A stretch of DNA of 5,781 nt from Lysobacterales bacterium (GTDB taxonomy: Bacteria; Pseudomonadota; Gammaproteobacteria; Xanthomonadales; SZUA-36): the NCBI GenBank assembly GCA_029287515.1, contig JARFQZ010000011.1, positions 1 through 5,781 of the forward strand, given 5' to 3'. A program made the position numbers and the translations under genes. The notes under the pieces are model-generated. The model ran no database searches and was not told the DNA's origin. It saw only the letters and a program-made list of their open reading frames with translations. Positions 4,964-5,781 of the stretch are shown piece by piece. How positions within the stretch are numbered: the stretch's first letter is position 1; every line of letters begins with the position of its first letter.

Positions 4964-5781
4964 GTGCATACGGGGGAGACAGGCAAGCGTAATTTATCCG
5001 CGGAAATTCGGACGGCGCTGTTTGCCTGCCTGCTGCTGGTCGTTGCATTTCTCTCGGCTCCCGCACAAGCACAAAGCCAATCCAAAGGGGACGCCAGCAT
5101 TCGGCTGGAATATCAATTCATCCATACCGATGTGTTCTACGACGATGCATTCCTGGTTGGCGACTATTGGACCACCGATTCCCACATTGGCCTGTTGTCC
5201 GGGGATTACGCCTTTTCCGACAAATGGTCGATGTATGCCGCACTTCCCTACGTGCAAAAGCGGTTCGTTCCGGATCCGAACGATCCGTATGGTGGAGATC
5301 CGCATAACCCGAACGATCCCTGGTGGATCGATTTCGTGCCGCCTGACAAGCGCTTCATCGACGACGGGGACTACCATGGAGGATTCCAGGACCTATCAGT
5401 AGGCGTAAGGTATGTGGCCCTCGAAGGACCACTGACGGTAACGCCGTATATAGGCTACGGTTGGCCGACGGACAATTACCCGTTCTATGCCAAGGCAGCC
5501 ATCGGCACGAGGCTCTGGAATATCCCTGTGGGTGTAGACCTGATGTATATACCCTACTTTTCCGATTGGTATTTCAGGGGCAACGTGGCCTATGTCTTTT
5601 CGGAGCAACCCCTGGACGTCAATGTCGACTACTGGCTGGGCAGTCTGAAGGCCGGCTATTGGTTCTCGCCCCGCTTTTCGGTGAACGGTTTTATGTTGTT
5701 CAAGTACCTTCGGAACGGCTACGTTCTGCCCTGGAGTTTCACGGACGACCCGACCTACGGTAATTATCCGGTTGATTTCGA
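4964..5781 (+). CDS. Outer-membrane beta-barrel protein, transporter-like (3' end outside window)
   Basis: The frame is open to the window edge: 272 codons from GTG 4964. A signal peptide is clear: basic NLSAEIR region, hydrophobic core 18-30, and cleavage after AQA (34-36). The mature part is rich in Tyr, Trp and Gly with alternating-pattern strands, for example IRLEYQFI, SMYAALPYVQ, FQDLSVGVRYVAL, LTVTPYIGYGWPT and RGNVAYVF, as in outer-membrane barrels. The GFQDLSVGVRY stretch followed by a Pro-Thr turn resembles the Phenol_MetA_deg / 'transporter' barrel group, but this is from memory of the pattern. An Asp/Pro/Asn-rich insert at about 103-119 is probably an external loop. The start is unclear: no ATG precedes the signal peptide, GTG 4964 has only a weak upstream SD, and a good GGGGGAG (4972-4978) lies downstream of it. 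It follows the exported small protein by 23 bp, so cotranscription is likely. Confidence 0.8.
   Translation, partial: MHTGETGKRNLSAEIRTALFACLLLVVAFLSAPAQAQSQSKGDASIRLEYQFIHTDVFYDDAFLVGDYWTTDSHIGLLSGDYAFSDKWSMYAALPYVQKRFVPDPNDPYGGDPHNPNDPWWIDFVPPDKRFIDDGDYHGGFQDLSVGVRYVALEGPLTVTPYIGYGWPTDNYPFYAKAAIGTRLWNIPVGVDLMYIPYFSDWYFRGNVAYVFSEQPLDVNVDYWLGSLKAGYWFSPRFSVNGFMLFKYLRNGYVLPWSFTDDPTYGNYPVDF

Noticed and set aside
1..5781. Mobile element, CRISPR array, tRNA or rRNA
   Set aside because: No transposase or integrase motifs, no terminal repeats, no regularly spaced repeats, and no cloverleaf or rRNA-like sequence were recognised on either strand.

Overview
The window looks like chromosomal DNA from a gammaproteobacterium. 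The support is a moderately high GC content by eye, a canonical RhlE-type DEAD-box helicase, Shine-Dalgarno (SD) starts, and exported proteins typical of a cell with periplasm and outer membrane. I cannot name the genus; a marine or soil lineage is only a guess. No tRNA, rRNA, mobile element, phage gene or CRISPR array is visible.

Layout: (1) 1-832, minus strand, 3' end cut off by the window: a membrane-anchored BEM46/ABHD13-like alpha/beta hydrolase with a complete Ser-Asp-His set. (2) 880-2148, plus: a polytopic membrane protein with a DUF6498-like C-terminal half and a soluble insert, divergent from the hydrolase across about 47 bp. (3) 2312-3610, plus: RhlE-like ATP-dependent RNA helicase with a basic tail, behind a 163-bp spacer holding a possible extended -10 promoter and a leader hairpin. 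(4) 3647-4288, minus: inner-membrane-anchored thioredoxin-fold protein with WCRDC active site, convergent with rhlE. (5) 4473-4940, plus: small exported protein whose fold pattern resembles a degenerate response-regulator receiver domain. (6) 4964-5781, plus, running off the right edge: signal-peptide-bearing outer-membrane beta-barrel protein. Gene 6 has no ATG near its 5' end and is not obvious from ATG-based ORF calling.

The first part is mostly ordinary housekeeping or poorly characterised membrane genes. The most interesting part is the right third. Genes 5 and 6 are 23 bp apart and look like one operon encoding an exported receiver-like protein and an outer-membrane barrel. A recognisable promoter precedes them, with a perfect 7-bp-arm palindrome at the expected transcription start. 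Divergent from them is a periplasm-facing thioredoxin, and the 184-bp divergent region carries three TCAA...TTGC-type elements and a second inverted repeat. A regulated envelope module is a reasonable hypothesis, but its function cannot be read from the sequence.
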